A stretch of DNA of 36,218 bases from JAWWPY01 sp964412845 (GCA_964412845.1 CAYPQM010000061.1:1-36218), one strand, 5' to 3'; shown: positions 1-8,617, counted from the first letter of the stretch. A program made the numbers and translations. The notes: generated by a model from the sequence alone, not told the origin.

Positions 1-295
1 AGATGTTCGTGTGACCGTGCGTGATCAGCGAGTTCCGGTTGCTGACGTAGTTCTGCTCCACCCCATGGCGCAGGATGCCGAACGCGTCAGGGACGTAGTA
101 CGTCTCGTCGAAGATGATGGTCCGCGGCACGCTCAGCCGGTTGAAGCGCAGGAACGCGCCGAACGCGGTGACCAGCAGCGGGCCCGCCCAGCCCCAGAAC
201 GCACTGCCCGGGATGGCCGGAACCAGCCGGGCGCGGAGCGCGGGCACGCGGGAACTAGTGTCGGCGGCCGGGAGCTCGGCCTCGGATGTAAGCAT
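1..295 (-). CDS. pmt: Protein O-mannosyltransferase (PMT family), N-terminal fragment cut by window edge
   Basis: Reading the minus strand from an ATG at 295 gives an open frame that runs off the left edge. It carries the N-terminal PMT signature: a first membrane segment (GPLLVTAFGAFLRF), then LSVPRTIIFDETYYVPD and GVEQNYVSNRNSLITHGHTN. The Asp-Glu of FDETYYV is the known catalytic acidic pair of dolichyl/polyprenyl-phosphate-mannose transferases, which glycosylate secreted proteins at the membrane. An in-frame ATG at 325 would add ten residues; neither start has a good Shine-Dalgarno, so the start is uncertain. It diverges from rsmI with under 50 bp between them, the usual actinobacterial arrangement. 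About 98 codons are visible; the rest lies outside the window. Confidence 0.88.
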   Translation of the reverse strand, partial: MLTSEAELPAADTSSRVPALRARLVPAIPGSAFWGWAGPLLVTAFGAFLRFNRLSVPRTIIFDETYYVPDAFGILRHGVEQNYVSNRNSLITHGHTNI

Positions 296-340
296 CGAGG
301 CAATCGTATTGGGACGCGGGGGCATAACGTGGGTTCCGCG

Positions 341-1225
341 ATGAATGAGAACGTCAGCGGCACCCTCACGGTGGCCGCTGTGCCCATCGGCCGGCCCGGC
401 GACGCGTCGCCCCGGCTCGCCGAGGCCCTGGCCCGGACTCCTGTCGTCGCGGCCGAGGACACCCGGCGGGTGCGCAGGCTCGCCGCAGCGCTGGGGGTTG
501 ATCTCGCGGGACGGGTCGTGTCGTACTACGACGCCGTCGAGCGGAGCCGGGAGGCGGCGCTGCTCGCCGCGCTCCGCGATGGCCACGATGTGCTGCTGGT
601 GACCGACGCTGGCATGCCCGCGGTCAGTGACCCGGGCTATCGCCTGGTCGCCGCCGCGGCCGCGGACGGTGCCCCGGTGACGGTGCTGCCCGGGCCGTCC
701 GCCGTGACCGCCGCGCTGGCGGTGTCCGGGCTGCCCAGTGACCGGTTCTGCTTCGAGGGGTTCCCGCCCCGCAAAACTGGTGAGCGGGCCCGCAGGCTCG
801 CCGGGCTGGCCAGCGAGCCGCGGACCATGGTGTTCTTCGAATCGCCCCGGCGGACCGGCGCCACGCTGGCCGAACTGGCCCGCGCGTTCGGCCCCGGCCG
901 CCGCGCGGTGGCCTGCCGGGAACTCACCAAGACCCACGAGGAGATCCGCCGGGGCACGCTCGGCGAACTCGCGGCCTGGGCCGCGGGCGGGGTGCTCGGC
1001 GAGGTCACGCTGGTGGTCGAGGGCGCCAGCCGGTCCGCCGCGTCCGGTGACCCGCAGCGCAGCCCCGAGGAAGCGGCCGAGGAGGTCGCCGCGCAGGTGG
1101 CCGCCGGTGTCAGCCGCAAGGAGGCCATCGCCGCGGTGGCCAGGGAATCCGCCCTGCCCAGGCGGGTTGTCTATGACGCCGTGGTGCGCGGTAAAGCGTT
1201 CGAGGGCTCTCCTGGCAGCCCCTAG
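341..1225 (+). CDS. rsmI: 16S rRNA (cytidine(1402)-2'-O)-methyltransferase RsmI
   Basis: This 294-residue protein methylates the ribose of C1402 in 16S rRNA using S-adenosylmethionine. The tetrapyrrole-methylase fold is recognisable. PIGRPGD is at residues 15-21 (usually PIGNLGD), AEDTRR at 38-43, TDAGMPAVSDPG near 87-98, LPGPSAVTAAL near 114, and FEGFPPRK shortly after. The ATG at 341 is chosen because family members begin only a few residues before the PIG motif. The frame stays open upstream to about position 11, but that stretch is antisense to pmt. There is no clear Shine-Dalgarno, so translation may start close to the transcript 5' end. It is followed 9 bp later by metG and is probably co-transcribed with it. 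Confidence 0.93.
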   Translation: MNENVSGTLTVAAVPIGRPGDASPRLAEALARTPVVAAEDTRRVRRLAAALGVDLAGRVVSYYDAVERSREAALLAALRDGHDVLLVTDAGMPAVSDPGYRLVAAAAADGAPVTVLPGPSAVTAALAVSGLPSDRFCFEGFPPRKTGERARRLAGLASEPRTMVFFESPRRTGATLAELARAFGPGRRAVACRELTKTHEEIRRGTLGELAAWAAGGVLGEVTLVVEGASRSAASGDPQRSPEEAAEEVAAQVAAGVSRKEAIAAVARESALPRRVVYDAVVRGKAFEGSPGSP

Positions 1226-1234
1226 GCTGGGAGC

Positions 1235-3031
1235 ATGTCCTTGACCAGCCGTCACATCCTGGCCGCCCCGGCGTGGCCCTACGCCAACGGCCCCCGCCAC
1301 ATCGGGCACGTCTCCGGCTTTGCCCTGCCGTGCGACATGTTCAGCCGCTACCAGCGGATGGCGGGCAACCAGGTGCTGATGGTGAGCGGGACGGACGAGC
1401 ACGGCACGCCGATCCAGGTGCAGGCCGACAAGGAGAACCTGACCCCGCGCGAGCTGGCCGACCGGTACAACAAGGTGATCGCGGAGGACCTGTTCGGCCT
1501 GGACATGTCCTATGACCTGTTCACCCGGACGACCACCCGGAACCACTACGCGGTCGCCCAGGAAATTTTCACCGGCCTCTACCAGAACGGCTACATCTTC
1601 TCGAAGGTCACCAAGGGCGCGATCTCCCCGTCTACCGGCCGGACCCTGCCCGACCGCTACATCGAGGGCACCTGCCCGATCTGCGGGTACGACAGCGCCC
1701 GCGGCGACCAGTGCGACAACTGCGGCAACCAGCTCGACCCGGTCGATCTCATCGACCCGCGATCGAAGATCAACGGGGAGACGCCGGTGTTCGCGGACAC
1801 CGAGCAGTTCTTCCTTGACCTGCCCGCCTTCACCGAGGTCCTGGGCCGCTGGCTGCAGAGCAAGAGCGGGCAGTGGCGCTCTAACGTGCTGAGATTCTCC
1901 CTCAACCTGCTCGGCGACCTGCAGCCGCGGGCGATCACCCGGGACCTGGACTGGGGTGTGCCGGTGCCGCTGGACGGCTGGCGGGACCGCCCGGACAAGC
2001 GGATCTACGTCTGGTTCGACGCGGTGGTCGGCTACCTGTCCGCGTCCATCGAATGGGCCAGGAGATCCGGGGACCCGGACGCGTGGCGGGCCTGGTGGCA
2101 GTCACCGGACGCGGAGTCCTACTACTTCATGGGCAAGGACAACATCGTCTTCCACTCCGAGATCTGGCCCGCGATGCTGCTCGGCTACAACGGCAAGGGC
2201 GCCAGTAACGGCACTCCCGGGTCGCTCGGGGAGCTGAACCTGCCGACCGAGGTGGTGTCGAGCGAGTTCCTCACCATGGAGGGGCGCAAGTTCTCCTCCT
2301 CCCGGTCGGTCGTCATCTACGTCCGCGATTTCCTGGCCCGCTACGACGTGGACGCGCTGCGGTACTACGTCGCGGTGGCCGGCCCGGAGAACCAGGACAC
2401 CGACTTCACCTGGACCGAGTTCGTCCGGCGCAACAACGACGAGCTGGTCGCCGCCTGGGGGAACCTGGTCAACCGGTCGGTCTCGTTCGCGGCCAAGAAC
2501 ATCGGCGAGATCCCGAAGCCCGGCCAGCTCGCCGACGTCGACCAGCAGATCCTGGAACGCTCCCGCGCCGCGTTCGGCGCGGTCGGCGCGGAACTGGGCC
2601 GGTCGCGGTTCAAGGCCGGCATCACCGAGACGATGCGGACGGTGGCCGAGGCCAACAAGTACATGTCCGACCAGGCGCCGTGGAAACTCCGCGAGTCCGA
2701 CCCGGACCGGATGCGGACCGTGCTGCACGTCGTGCTGCAACTGGTGGACGACGCCAAGACGCTGCTCACCCCGTTCCTGCCGCGCTCCTCGGAGAAGGTG
2801 TACCGGATGCTCGGCGGGGCGGACGCGTGGTCTGGCATGCCCGAGATCCGGGAGGTGGACGAGGATGACGCGCCGTCCTACCCGGTCATCACCGGTGAGT
2901 ACCGGACTGCCGCGCGGTGGGCGTCCCAGCCGCTCGTGCCGGGCACCCGGCTGGCCGCGCCCACGCCGCTGTTCACCAAGCTGGACCCGTCGGTCGTGGA
3001 TGAGGAACTGGCCCGGCTGGAGCAGGCGTGA
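1235..3031 (+). CDS. metG: Methionyl-tRNA synthetase (MetG, zinc-binding type)
   Basis: The 598-residue class I enzyme charges tRNA-Met with methionine. The HIGH motif is at residues 22-25 (GPRHIGH). A zinc-binding knuckle with CPIC and CDNC lies near residues 147-163 in the connective domain. The second ATP-binding loop reads GRKFSSSR near 352, in the place of the classic KMSKS. The C-terminal anticodon-binding helical domain is present, but there is no C-terminal tRNA-binding (Trbp111) extension, so the protein is shorter than the E. coli enzyme. It starts 9 bp after rsmI and its TGA overlaps the GTG of tatD by 4 bp (GTGA), which suggests translational coupling. Confidence 0.96.
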   Translation: MSLTSRHILAAPAWPYANGPRHIGHVSGFALPCDMFSRYQRMAGNQVLMVSGTDEHGTPIQVQADKENLTPRELADRYNKVIAEDLFGLDMSYDLFTRTTTRNHYAVAQEIFTGLYQNGYIFSKVTKGAISPSTGRTLPDRYIEGTCPICGYDSARGDQCDNCGNQLDPVDLIDPRSKINGETPVFADTEQFFLDLPAFTEVLGRWLQSKSGQWRSNVLRFSLNLLGDLQPRAITRDLDWGVPVPLDGWRDRPDKRIYVWFDAVVGYLSASIEWARRSGDPDAWRAWWQSPDAESYYFMGKDNIVFHSEIWPAMLLGYNGKGASNGTPGSLGELNLPTEVVSSEFLTMEGRKFSSSRSVVIYVRDFLARYDVDALRYYVAVAGPENQDTDFTWTEFVRRNNDELVAAWGNLVNRSVSFAAKNIGEIPKPGQLADVDQQILERSRAAFGAVGAELGRSRFKAGITETMRTVAEANKYMSDQAPWKLRESDPDRMRTVLHVVLQLVDDAKTLLTPFLPRSSEKVYRMLGGADAWSGMPEIREVDEDDAPSYPVITGEYRTAARWASQPLVPGTRLAAPTPLFTKLDPSVVDEELARLEQA

Positions 3032-3909
3032 CCGCTGCCCGTGCCGCCCGGGACGGCGCGGCACAGGACCGTGCGGCCAGCAAGGACGTGCCGGGCCCGG
3101 GCGATGTCCCAGCGCCCGGGCCGCTGCCCGCGGACGCGCTGGACAGCCACTGCCACCTGGACCTGATCGATCAGCCCGCGGCCGCGGTCATCGCCGCCGC
3201 CCAGGCGGCAGGTATCCGGCGGATCATCACAGTCGGCGTTGACCTGCCCTCGTCCCGCTGGTCAGCGGAGTGCGCGGCCGGCTTCCCGGACGTGTATGCG
3301 GCGGTCGCGATCCACCCTAACGAGACCGCCGCGGCGGCGTCGTTGCCCGGCGGCCGCGATACCGTGCTGGCGGAAATTGCTGAGCTGGCGGCTCAGCCGC
3401 AGGTCCGGGCGGTTGGTGAGACCGGGCTCGACTATTACCGGGACCATGCCGGCCCCGAGGTCCAGCAGGACTGGTTCCGCGCCCACATCGCCATCGCCAA
3501 GCGGGCGGGCAAGGCCCTGGTGATCCACGACCGGGACGCGCACGAGGATGTGCTGCGCATCCTGGCCGAGGAAGGGCCGCCGGAGAAGGTGGTCTTCCAC
3601 TGTTTCTCCGGGGACGCGGCGATGGCCAAGCGCTGCGCGGAGGCCGGCTACGTGATGAGCTTCGCGGGCAACATCACCTTCAAGAATGCGCAGCCGCTGC
3701 GGGACGCCGCCGCCGCCGCGCCCGCCGACCTTATCCTGGTGGAGACGGATGCGCCGTTCCTCACCCCCATGCCGAACCGCGGCAAGCCCAACTCGCCCGC
3801 CATGGCCGCGCACACGCTGCGCTGCCTGGCCGAGGTCAAGCAGATCGACGTCGCGCGGCTCTGCGCCCTCGTCACCGCGGCTGGCGAACGTGTCTTCGGC
3901 CCCTGGTAG
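3028..3909 (+). CDS. tatD: TatD family metal-dependent hydrolase/DNase
   Basis: This 293-residue amidohydrolase-fold protein is related to TatD, a metal-dependent 3'-5' nuclease. Metal-binding motifs are visible: DSHCHLD near residues 39-45, GETGLDYY near 130, VIHDRDA near 167, FHCFSGD near 190 and ETDAPFL near 239, followed by the typical NRGKPNSP loop. The GTG start at 3028 overlaps the metG stop. About 35 Ala/Pro/Gly-rich residues before the first motif look disordered, so a later start is possible. In many actinobacteria an rpf (resuscitation-promoting factor) gene follows tatD; here rsmA follows directly. Confidence 0.92.
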   Translation: MTAARAARDGAAQDRAASKDVPGPGDVPAPGPLPADALDSHCHLDLIDQPAAAVIAAAQAAGIRRIITVGVDLPSSRWSAECAAGFPDVYAAVAIHPNETAAAASLPGGRDTVLAEIAELAAQPQVRAVGETGLDYYRDHAGPEVQQDWFRAHIAIAKRAGKALVIHDRDAHEDVLRILAEEGPPEKVVFHCFSGDAAMAKRCAEAGYVMSFAGNITFKNAQPLRDAAAAAPADLILVETDAPFLTPMPNRGKPNSPAMAAHTLRCLAEVKQIDVARLCALVTAAGERVFGPW

Positions 3910-3910
3910 C

Positions 3911-4792
3911 GTGCCCGTCGCCGGGGGAGACGCCGCACTGCTCGGGCCGGCCGAGATCCGGGAGATCGCGGGCCGGCTGGGCATCCGGCCATCGAAGCGG
4001 CTCGGCCAGAACTTCGTGACCGACGCGGGCACGGTGCGGCGGATCGTCGCACTGGCCGGGCTGGACCCCGCCGACGTCGTCTTGGAGGTGGGGCCGGGAT
4101 TCGGCTCACTCACCCTCGGGCTGCTCGGCGCGGCCCGGCAGGTGCTGGCCATTGAGCTTGACCCGCTGCTCGCGGCCGAGTTGCCGCGCACCGTGGCGGC
4201 GCGGGCGTCGTCCCTGGCGTCCCGCCTGGAGGTGCTGACCGCGGACGCCGCCCGGGTCGGGGACCTGCCCGGTGAGCCGCCGACCGCCCTGGTCGCGAAC
4301 CTGCCCTACAACGCGGCGGTCCCGGTGGTGCTGCACCTGCTGGCCACGGTTCCGTCGCTGCGCACGGGCCTGGTCATGGTGCAGGCGGAGGTGGCCGACC
4401 GGATGACGGCCCCCCCGGGCAGCCGGATCTATGGCGTGCCCTCGGTGAAACTGGCCTGGTTCGCGCAGAGCCGGCGGGCGGGACCGGTGCCGCGGACGGT
4501 GTTCTGGCCGGTGCCCAACGTGGACTCCGGGCTGGTCGCCTTCACCCGGCGGGACCCGCCCGCGGGCGGCGCGGATCGCGCGGAGGTGTTCGCGGCCGTG
4601 GACGCCGCGTTCTCGCAGCGGCGCAAGACGCTCCGCGCGGCGCTCGCGTCGTGGGCCGGATCGCCGGCCGCGGCGGAACAGATCTTGCGGGAGGCAGGCG
4701 TGGACCCCCAGGCCCGCGGCGAGTCACTGGGCGTGGCGGAATTCGCCCGGATCGCCGCGGCCCGGTCGGCCGCCCGATCGGCGGGCCGGTGA
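3911..4792 (+). CDS. rsmA: 16S rRNA (adenine(1518)-N6/adenine(1519)-N6)-dimethyltransferase RsmA (KsgA)
   Basis: The 293-residue protein dimethylates two adjacent adenosines near the 3' end of 16S rRNA late in small-subunit assembly. Motifs: RLGQNFVTD near residues 30-38, the SAM-binding LEVGPGFGSLT near 58, the acidic IELD near 80, and the catalytic NLPYN near 130. The open frame extends upstream into tatD, but homologues begin near the GTG at 3911, 1 nt after the tatD stop. The C-terminal helical domain (FSQRRKTLRAAL) is present. It ends 7-52 bp before the possible ispE starts, consistent with one operon. Confidence 0.94.
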   Translation: MPVAGGDAALLGPAEIREIAGRLGIRPSKRLGQNFVTDAGTVRRIVALAGLDPADVVLEVGPGFGSLTLGLLGAARQVLAIELDPLLAAELPRTVAARASSLASRLEVLTADAARVGDLPGEPPTALVANLPYNAAVPVVLHLLATVPSLRTGLVMVQAEVADRMTAPPGSRIYGVPSVKLAWFAQSRRAGPVPRTVFWPVPNVDSGLVAFTRRDPPAGGADRAEVFAAVDAAFSQRRKTLRAALASWAGSPAAAEQILREAGVDPQARGESLGVAEFARIAAARSAARSAGR

Positions 4793-4844
4793 CCGGCCGG
4801 TGACCGGGCCGACCGGTGACCGGGCCGGATACGATCAGGAAATC

Positions 4845-5888
4845 GTGACCGCTGTGACCGCGCGGGTGCCCGCGAAGGTGAACCTCCAGCTCTCTGTGGG
4901 ACCGCTGCGCGCCGACGGCTACCACGACCTGGTGACCGTCTTTCATGCCGTTTCGCTGTTCGACGAGGTGACGGTGGCCTCGGCCGAACGGGACAGCGTA
5001 GTGGTCACCGGCGAGGGCGAGGGGTCCGTTCCGCTGGACGACAGCAACCTCGCCCTGCGTGCGGTCACCGCGCTGGTCAATGCGGTCGGACCGGGCTGCC
5101 GGGACGCGCCGGGCGTGTCCATCGAGATCAGGAAGCGGATCCCGGTCGCGGCCGGCCTGGCCGGCGGCAGCGCCGACGCGGCGGCGGCCCTGGTGGCCTG
5201 CAACGAGATGTGGGGCACGGCGCTGAGCCAGCAGGAGCTCGGCGAGATCGGGTCGCAGGTCGGCAGCGATGTCGGGTTCGCCCTGCTCGGCGGCACCGCC
5301 ATCGGCCTGGGCCGGGGCGACCAGGTCACCCCGGCGCTGGTCACCGGGACCTATCACTGGGTCCTGGCGTTCTCGTTCGGTGAGCTGTCCACCGCGGCGG
5401 TCTACGCCGCATGTGACCGGATCCGCGCGTCCCGCGGTGCGCGGCCGTCTCCGCCGGGCCGGGCCGGCCAGTCGTCCCCGCCGGGCCAGGCTGGCCAGCC
5501 GGCCGCCACGGCCCAGCCCCGGGACGCGGGTGGCTCGGCGAACGTGCCCCCGGTGGGACCGCCGAACCTGAATACCGCCCTGATGGCGGCGCTGCGCTCC
5601 GGCGATCCGGCCGAACTCGGCCCGCTGCTCAGCAATGACCTGCAGCCCGCCGCGCTGTCGCTGCTGCCTGACCTGCGCCGGGCGCTGGGGGCAGGCCGCG
5701 AGCACGAGGCGCTCGGCGCGATCGTCTCCGGGTCGGGCCCGACCTGCGCGTTCCTGGCCCGCGACGGGCGGCACGCCCGTGACCTGGCCGTCGCGCTGAC
5801 CGGTTCGGGGGTGTGCCGGACAGTCGCCACCGTGGTCGGCCCCGCGCCCGGGGCGACCGTCATCGGCGTGGCGGCAGGGCAGTTATGA
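4845..5888 (+). CDS. ispE: 4-diphosphocytidyl-2-C-methyl-D-erythritol kinase (IspE)
   Basis: This GHMP kinase phosphorylates CDP-methylerythritol in the non-mevalonate isoprenoid pathway. The N-terminal AKVNLQL motif, the ATP loop PVAAGLAGGSADAA (residues about 100-113) and the C-terminal GSGPTCAFL are all present. The GTG at 4845 is preferred because an AGGA lies just upstream; GTG 4854 and GTG 4800 are in-frame alternatives. An insertion of roughly 45 Pro/Gly/Ala/Gln-rich residues (nucleotides about 5430-5570) with an internal imperfect repeat (SPPGRAGQ / SPPGQAGQ) splits the GHMP C-domain. That makes the protein (347 aa) longer than usual. The stop overlaps the next gene's ATG (ATGA). Confidence 0.93.
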   Translation: MTAVTARVPAKVNLQLSVGPLRADGYHDLVTVFHAVSLFDEVTVASAERDSVVVTGEGEGSVPLDDSNLALRAVTALVNAVGPGCRDAPGVSIEIRKRIPVAAGLAGGSADAAAALVACNEMWGTALSQQELGEIGSQVGSDVGFALLGGTAIGLGRGDQVTPALVTGTYHWVLAFSFGELSTAAVYAACDRIRASRGARPSPPGRAGQSSPPGQAGQPAATAQPRDAGGSANVPPVGPPNLNTALMAALRSGDPAELGPLLSNDLQPAALSLLPDLRRALGAGREHEALGAIVSGSGPTCAFLARDGRHARDLAVALTGSGVCRTVATVVGPAPGATVIGVAAGQL

Positions 5889-7696
5889 ATCTGGTCAACC
5901 TGGAGCGGGCGGTCAAGGGGTTCGGCCAGCGGCTGCTCCTCGACGGCGTGTCCGCGGGCGTGGCGGCGGGCGACCGGATCGGCGTGGTGGGCCGCAACGG
6001 CGCGGGCAAGAGCACGCTGCTGGCCATCCTGGCGGGCGCCGAGTCACCGGATGGCGGCCGGGTCACCCGGACCCGCGACCTGCGGATCGGTGCCCTCAGC
6101 CAGCACGACGACCTGACCGGGACGGTGCGCGAGCTGGTCGTGGGTGACCGGCCCGAGCACGTCTGGGCGGCCAGCCCGCGCAACCGCGCGGTGCTCGCCG
6201 CGCTGCTGCCCGGTATCGAGCTCAGCGCTTCAGCGGCACGGCTCTCCGGCGGTGAATCCCGGCGGGTGGCGCTGGCGGCCGTGCTGGTCGGTGAGTACGA
6301 CCTGCTGCTGCTGGACGAGCCGACCAACCACCTGGACGTGGAGGCGATCGACTGGCTGGCCCGGTACCTGCGTGACCTGGGCACCGCGTTCGTCGCGGTC
6401 ACCCACGACCGCTGGTTCCTCGACGTGGCCTGCGACCGGACCTGGGAACTGGCCGGCGGCCAGCTGCACGCCTACGACGGGGGCTACTCGGCCTATGTGC
6501 TGGCCCGGGCCGAGCGGGCCCGGATCGCAGACGTGACGGAGCGGCGGCGGCGCGGCCTGCTGCGCAAGGAACTGGCCTGGCTGCGGCGCGGCCCGCCCGC
6601 CCGGACCAGCAAGCCGCGGTTCCGGATCGACGCCGCCAACGCGCTGATCGCCGATGAGCCCCCGCCGCGTGACGGCATCGAGCTGGCCCGGCTGGCCACC
6701 GCCCGGCTGGGCAAGACGGTGCTGGAGGCCGAGGACGTGACCGTTGATGTCGGCGGCCGCACCCTGCTGGACGATGTGACGTGGCGGCTCGCACCTGGCG
6801 AGCGGGTCGGCGTGGTCGGGCCGAACGGCAGCGGCAAGACGACGCTGCTGGACCTGCTGGCCGGCCGTTCGGAACTTCCGGTCAAGGGCCGGATCATCCG
6901 CGGCAAGACCGTGCAGCTCGGTTACCTGACCCAGGACGGTTCCGGGCTCGATCCGTCGCTGACCGCCCGGGAGGCGGTCGCCGCGGTGCGCGGCAACCTG
7001 GCCGCCGATGTCGGCCCGGGGTCAGCCAGCCAGCTGCTGGACCGGCTCGGCCTGCGCGGTGACACCCAGTGGACCCCGGCCGGTGAGCTGTCCGGTGGGG
7101 AGCGGCGGCGGCTGCAGCTGCTGACCATCCTGATCGACGAGCCGAACGTGCTGTTCCTTGACGAGCCGACCAACGACCTCGACGTGGACACGCTGACCGA
7201 GCTGGAAGACCTGCTGGACGGCTGGCCCGGCTCGCTGGTCGTAGTCAGCCACGACCGGTATTTCCTGGAGCGCGTCACCGACCATGTGATCGCCCTGCTC
7301 GGCGACGCCAAGCTGTCGTTCCTGGGTGGTGGGGTTGAGGAGTACCTGGAGCGGCGGGCGGGCCAGGCTGGGACCGGTGCTGGGGGAGCCGGTGCGGGCG
7401 GGTCCAGGCCGGGCGGGAGCAGGCCGGGGGCGCCCGGCTCGGTGGGGCGGGTCGTGGGGCAAGCGGGGCCGCCCTCGCCGGCCGCGCAGCGGGCCGCCCG
7501 CAAGGAACTGCAGCGGCTGGACCGCCAGCTCGCCCGGATCGGTGACCGGGAAGCCGAGCTGACCGGCGCCCTGGCCGAAGCGGCCAGCGACTACGAGCGG
7601 CTCATCGAGCTCGGCGCCGAGCTGCGCGCGGTCCAGGACGAGAAAGCCCGCCTGGAAGAACAATGGCTAACCGTCGCCGAGCAACTCCCGGGCTGA
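5885..7696 (+). CDS. ABC-F family ATPase, Uup-like
   Basis: The 603-residue protein has two ABC ATPase domains and no membrane segments, so it is an ABC-F translation factor rather than a transporter. Domain 1 has Walker A GRNGAGKST (36-44), signature LSGGES (near 120) and Walker B LLLLDEPTNHLD (near 140). The linker carries the Uup-like WLRRGPPARTSKPRFRI. Domain 2 has GPNGSGKTT (near 312), LSGGER (near 401) and LFLDEPTNDLD (near 422). A Gly-rich hinge leads to a C-terminal coiled coil (about 535-600), as in Uup. The ATG at 5885 overlaps the ispE stop. Proteins of this kind act on the ribosome or on branched DNA intermediates; which applies here is not visible. Antibiotic-resistance ABC-F proteins are the alternative, but the linker favours Uup. 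Confidence 0.9.
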   Translation: MNLVNLERAVKGFGQRLLLDGVSAGVAAGDRIGVVGRNGAGKSTLLAILAGAESPDGGRVTRTRDLRIGALSQHDDLTGTVRELVVGDRPEHVWAASPRNRAVLAALLPGIELSASAARLSGGESRRVALAAVLVGEYDLLLLDEPTNHLDVEAIDWLARYLRDLGTAFVAVTHDRWFLDVACDRTWELAGGQLHAYDGGYSAYVLARAERARIADVTERRRRGLLRKELAWLRRGPPARTSKPRFRIDAANALIADEPPPRDGIELARLATARLGKTVLEAEDVTVDVGGRTLLDDVTWRLAPGERVGVVGPNGSGKTTLLDLLAGRSELPVKGRIIRGKTVQLGYLTQDGSGLDPSLTAREAVAAVRGNLAADVGPGSASQLLDRLGLRGDTQWTPAGELSGGERRRLQLLTILIDEPNVLFLDEPTNDLDVDTLTELEDLLDGWPGSLVVVSHDRYFLERVTDHVIALLGDAKLSFLGGGVEEYLERRAGQAGTGAGGAGAGGSRPGGSRPGAPGSVGRVVGQAGPPSPAAQRAARKELQRLDRQLARIGDREAELTGALAEAASDYERLIELGAELRAVQDEKARLEEQWLTVAEQLPG

Positions 7697-8038
7697 TCTG
7701 CGGCCGCGCATCCGGCCGCGCAGGTAACGAGCCGGGCCGAGGCATAGGACGGCCAGGATGACGGCACAGCCGCCGAGGAGGAACGCCTCTCCTGCTGGTG
7801 ATCTCATGCCGCGCGTCAACGATCGCGCGGAGGGACAGCCGCTCCGCCGCGGGGATGTCCGCCCAGGCCGCGCCGCGGTGCGTGCGCGGTCCACGGCTCT
7901 GATCACCTTCGAGGCGGCGCCGGAGATCAATCCCGGAGCCAACTGGCGCACCCTGGCTTCGTACCCGCGCCGGACCTCGTCCGCCGTGGCTCCTGGCCCG
8001 ACGCCGAGAATGCCGTACCAGGTGAGGCGGCCAGCCAT
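7667..8038 (-). CDS. Degenerate J-domain-like small membrane ORF, possibly frameshifted
   Basis: The 123-residue minus-strand ORF starts at an ATG (8038) preceded by a good GGGAG ribosome site five bases away. The first ~50 residues (TWYGILGVGPGATADEVRRGYEA) resemble helices I-II of a J domain, but the HPD tripeptide is replaced by APG. The middle is Arg/Pro-rich and unlike helix III. The neighbouring frame of the same strand reads AAWADIPAAERLSLRAIVD, which does look like the expected continuation. The C-terminus (EAFLLGGCAVILAVLCLGPA) is a plausible membrane helix. This could be a real small anchored protein or a gene with compensating indels. Its end overlaps the 3' end of the ABC-F gene by 30 bp, tail to tail. 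Confidence 0.45.
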   Translation of the reverse strand: MAGRLTWYGILGVGPGATADEVRRGYEARVRQLAPGLISGAASKVIRAVDRARTAARPGRTSPRRSGCPSARSLTRGMRSPAGEAFLLGGCAVILAVLCLGPARYLRGRMRGRRSARELLGDG

Positions 8039-8094
8039 CGCGTCTCCCAGGTTTCACGGTAACGGCGGGCAGCGCTGACCGGTGGCCGGCCGGG

Positions 8095-8604
8095 CTACTC
8101 GGCGTCGAGCGGGGCGAGGACCACCCGGAGCAGGCCGGCCAGCGTGCGCCGGTCGGCCGGGTCGAGCCCGCTAAGCAGGTCGTACTCGCTGAGCACGAGG
8201 TCGGCCAGGGCCTCGTCGGCGCGTTGCTGGCCCTCGGCGGTCAGGGTGACCAGTACCCCGCGGCGGTCCTGTGGATCTGGCCGCCGGTGGACCAGCCCAG
8301 CCTTCGCCAGCCCGTCGATCCGGTTGGTCATCGTCCCCGAGGTCACGAGGGTGGCCCGGAGCAGCGCTCCCGGCGTCAGCTGGTACGGCGGCCCCTGCCG
8401 GCGCAGCGCGGACAGCACGTCGAACTCCCAGGGTTCCAGGCCGTGGCTGGCGAAGGCGGCCCGGCGGGCCCGGTCCAGGTGCCGCGCGAGCCGGGAGATG
8501 CGGCTGAGCACCTGCAGTGGCTCGACGTCCAGATCGGGCCGCTCGGCATGCCAGGCCGCGACGATGTCGTCCACCTCGTCGCGGAGTCCGGCCGGCTGCT
8601 CCAT
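8095..8604 (-). CDS. tamR: MarR family transcriptional regulator (TamR-like)
   Basis: The 169-residue protein has a full MarR winged-helix domain: the recognition helix region VTSGTMTNRIDGLAKAGLV and the wing RRPDPQDRRGVLVTLT. Dimerisation helices flank it on both sides. It is divergently transcribed from a trans-aconitate methyltransferase gene and the shared intergenic region carries two palindromes. The same layout is known for TamR of Streptomyces coelicolor, a MarR protein that controls tam and itself and responds to trans-aconitate/citrate-type ligands. The symbol rests on this layout plus family membership, so it is an inference. Confidence 0.85.
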   Translation of the reverse strand: MEQPAGLRDEVDDIVAAWHAERPDLDVEPLQVLSRISRLARHLDRARRAAFASHGLEPWEFDVLSALRRQGPPYQLTPGALLRATLVTSGTMTNRIDGLAKAGLVHRRPDPQDRRGVLVTLTAEGQQRADEALADLVLSEYDLLSGLDPADRRTLAGLLRVVLAPLDAE

Positions 8605-8617
8605 GCGCGCAGCATAT

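Noticed and set aside
11..340. Upstream extension of the rsmI frame to position 11
   Set aside because: The stretch is antisense to the start of the O-mannosyltransferase gene, which has clear family motifs, and RsmI proteins begin near the PIG motif encoded after 341.
2102..3064. 320-codon minus-strand ORF opposite metG
   Set aside because: Shadow of the metG coding sequence; no family features.
4542..5774. 410-codon minus-strand ORF opposite rsmA/ispE
   Set aside because: Antisense shadow of two well-supported genes, Arg/Pro/Gly-rich with no motif.
7602..8057. 151-codon minus-strand ORF overlapping the J-domain-like ORF
   Set aside because: Arg/Pro-rich with no ribosome site. Only a short internal piece looks J-domain-like, which is better explained as a frame break of the 8038 ORF.
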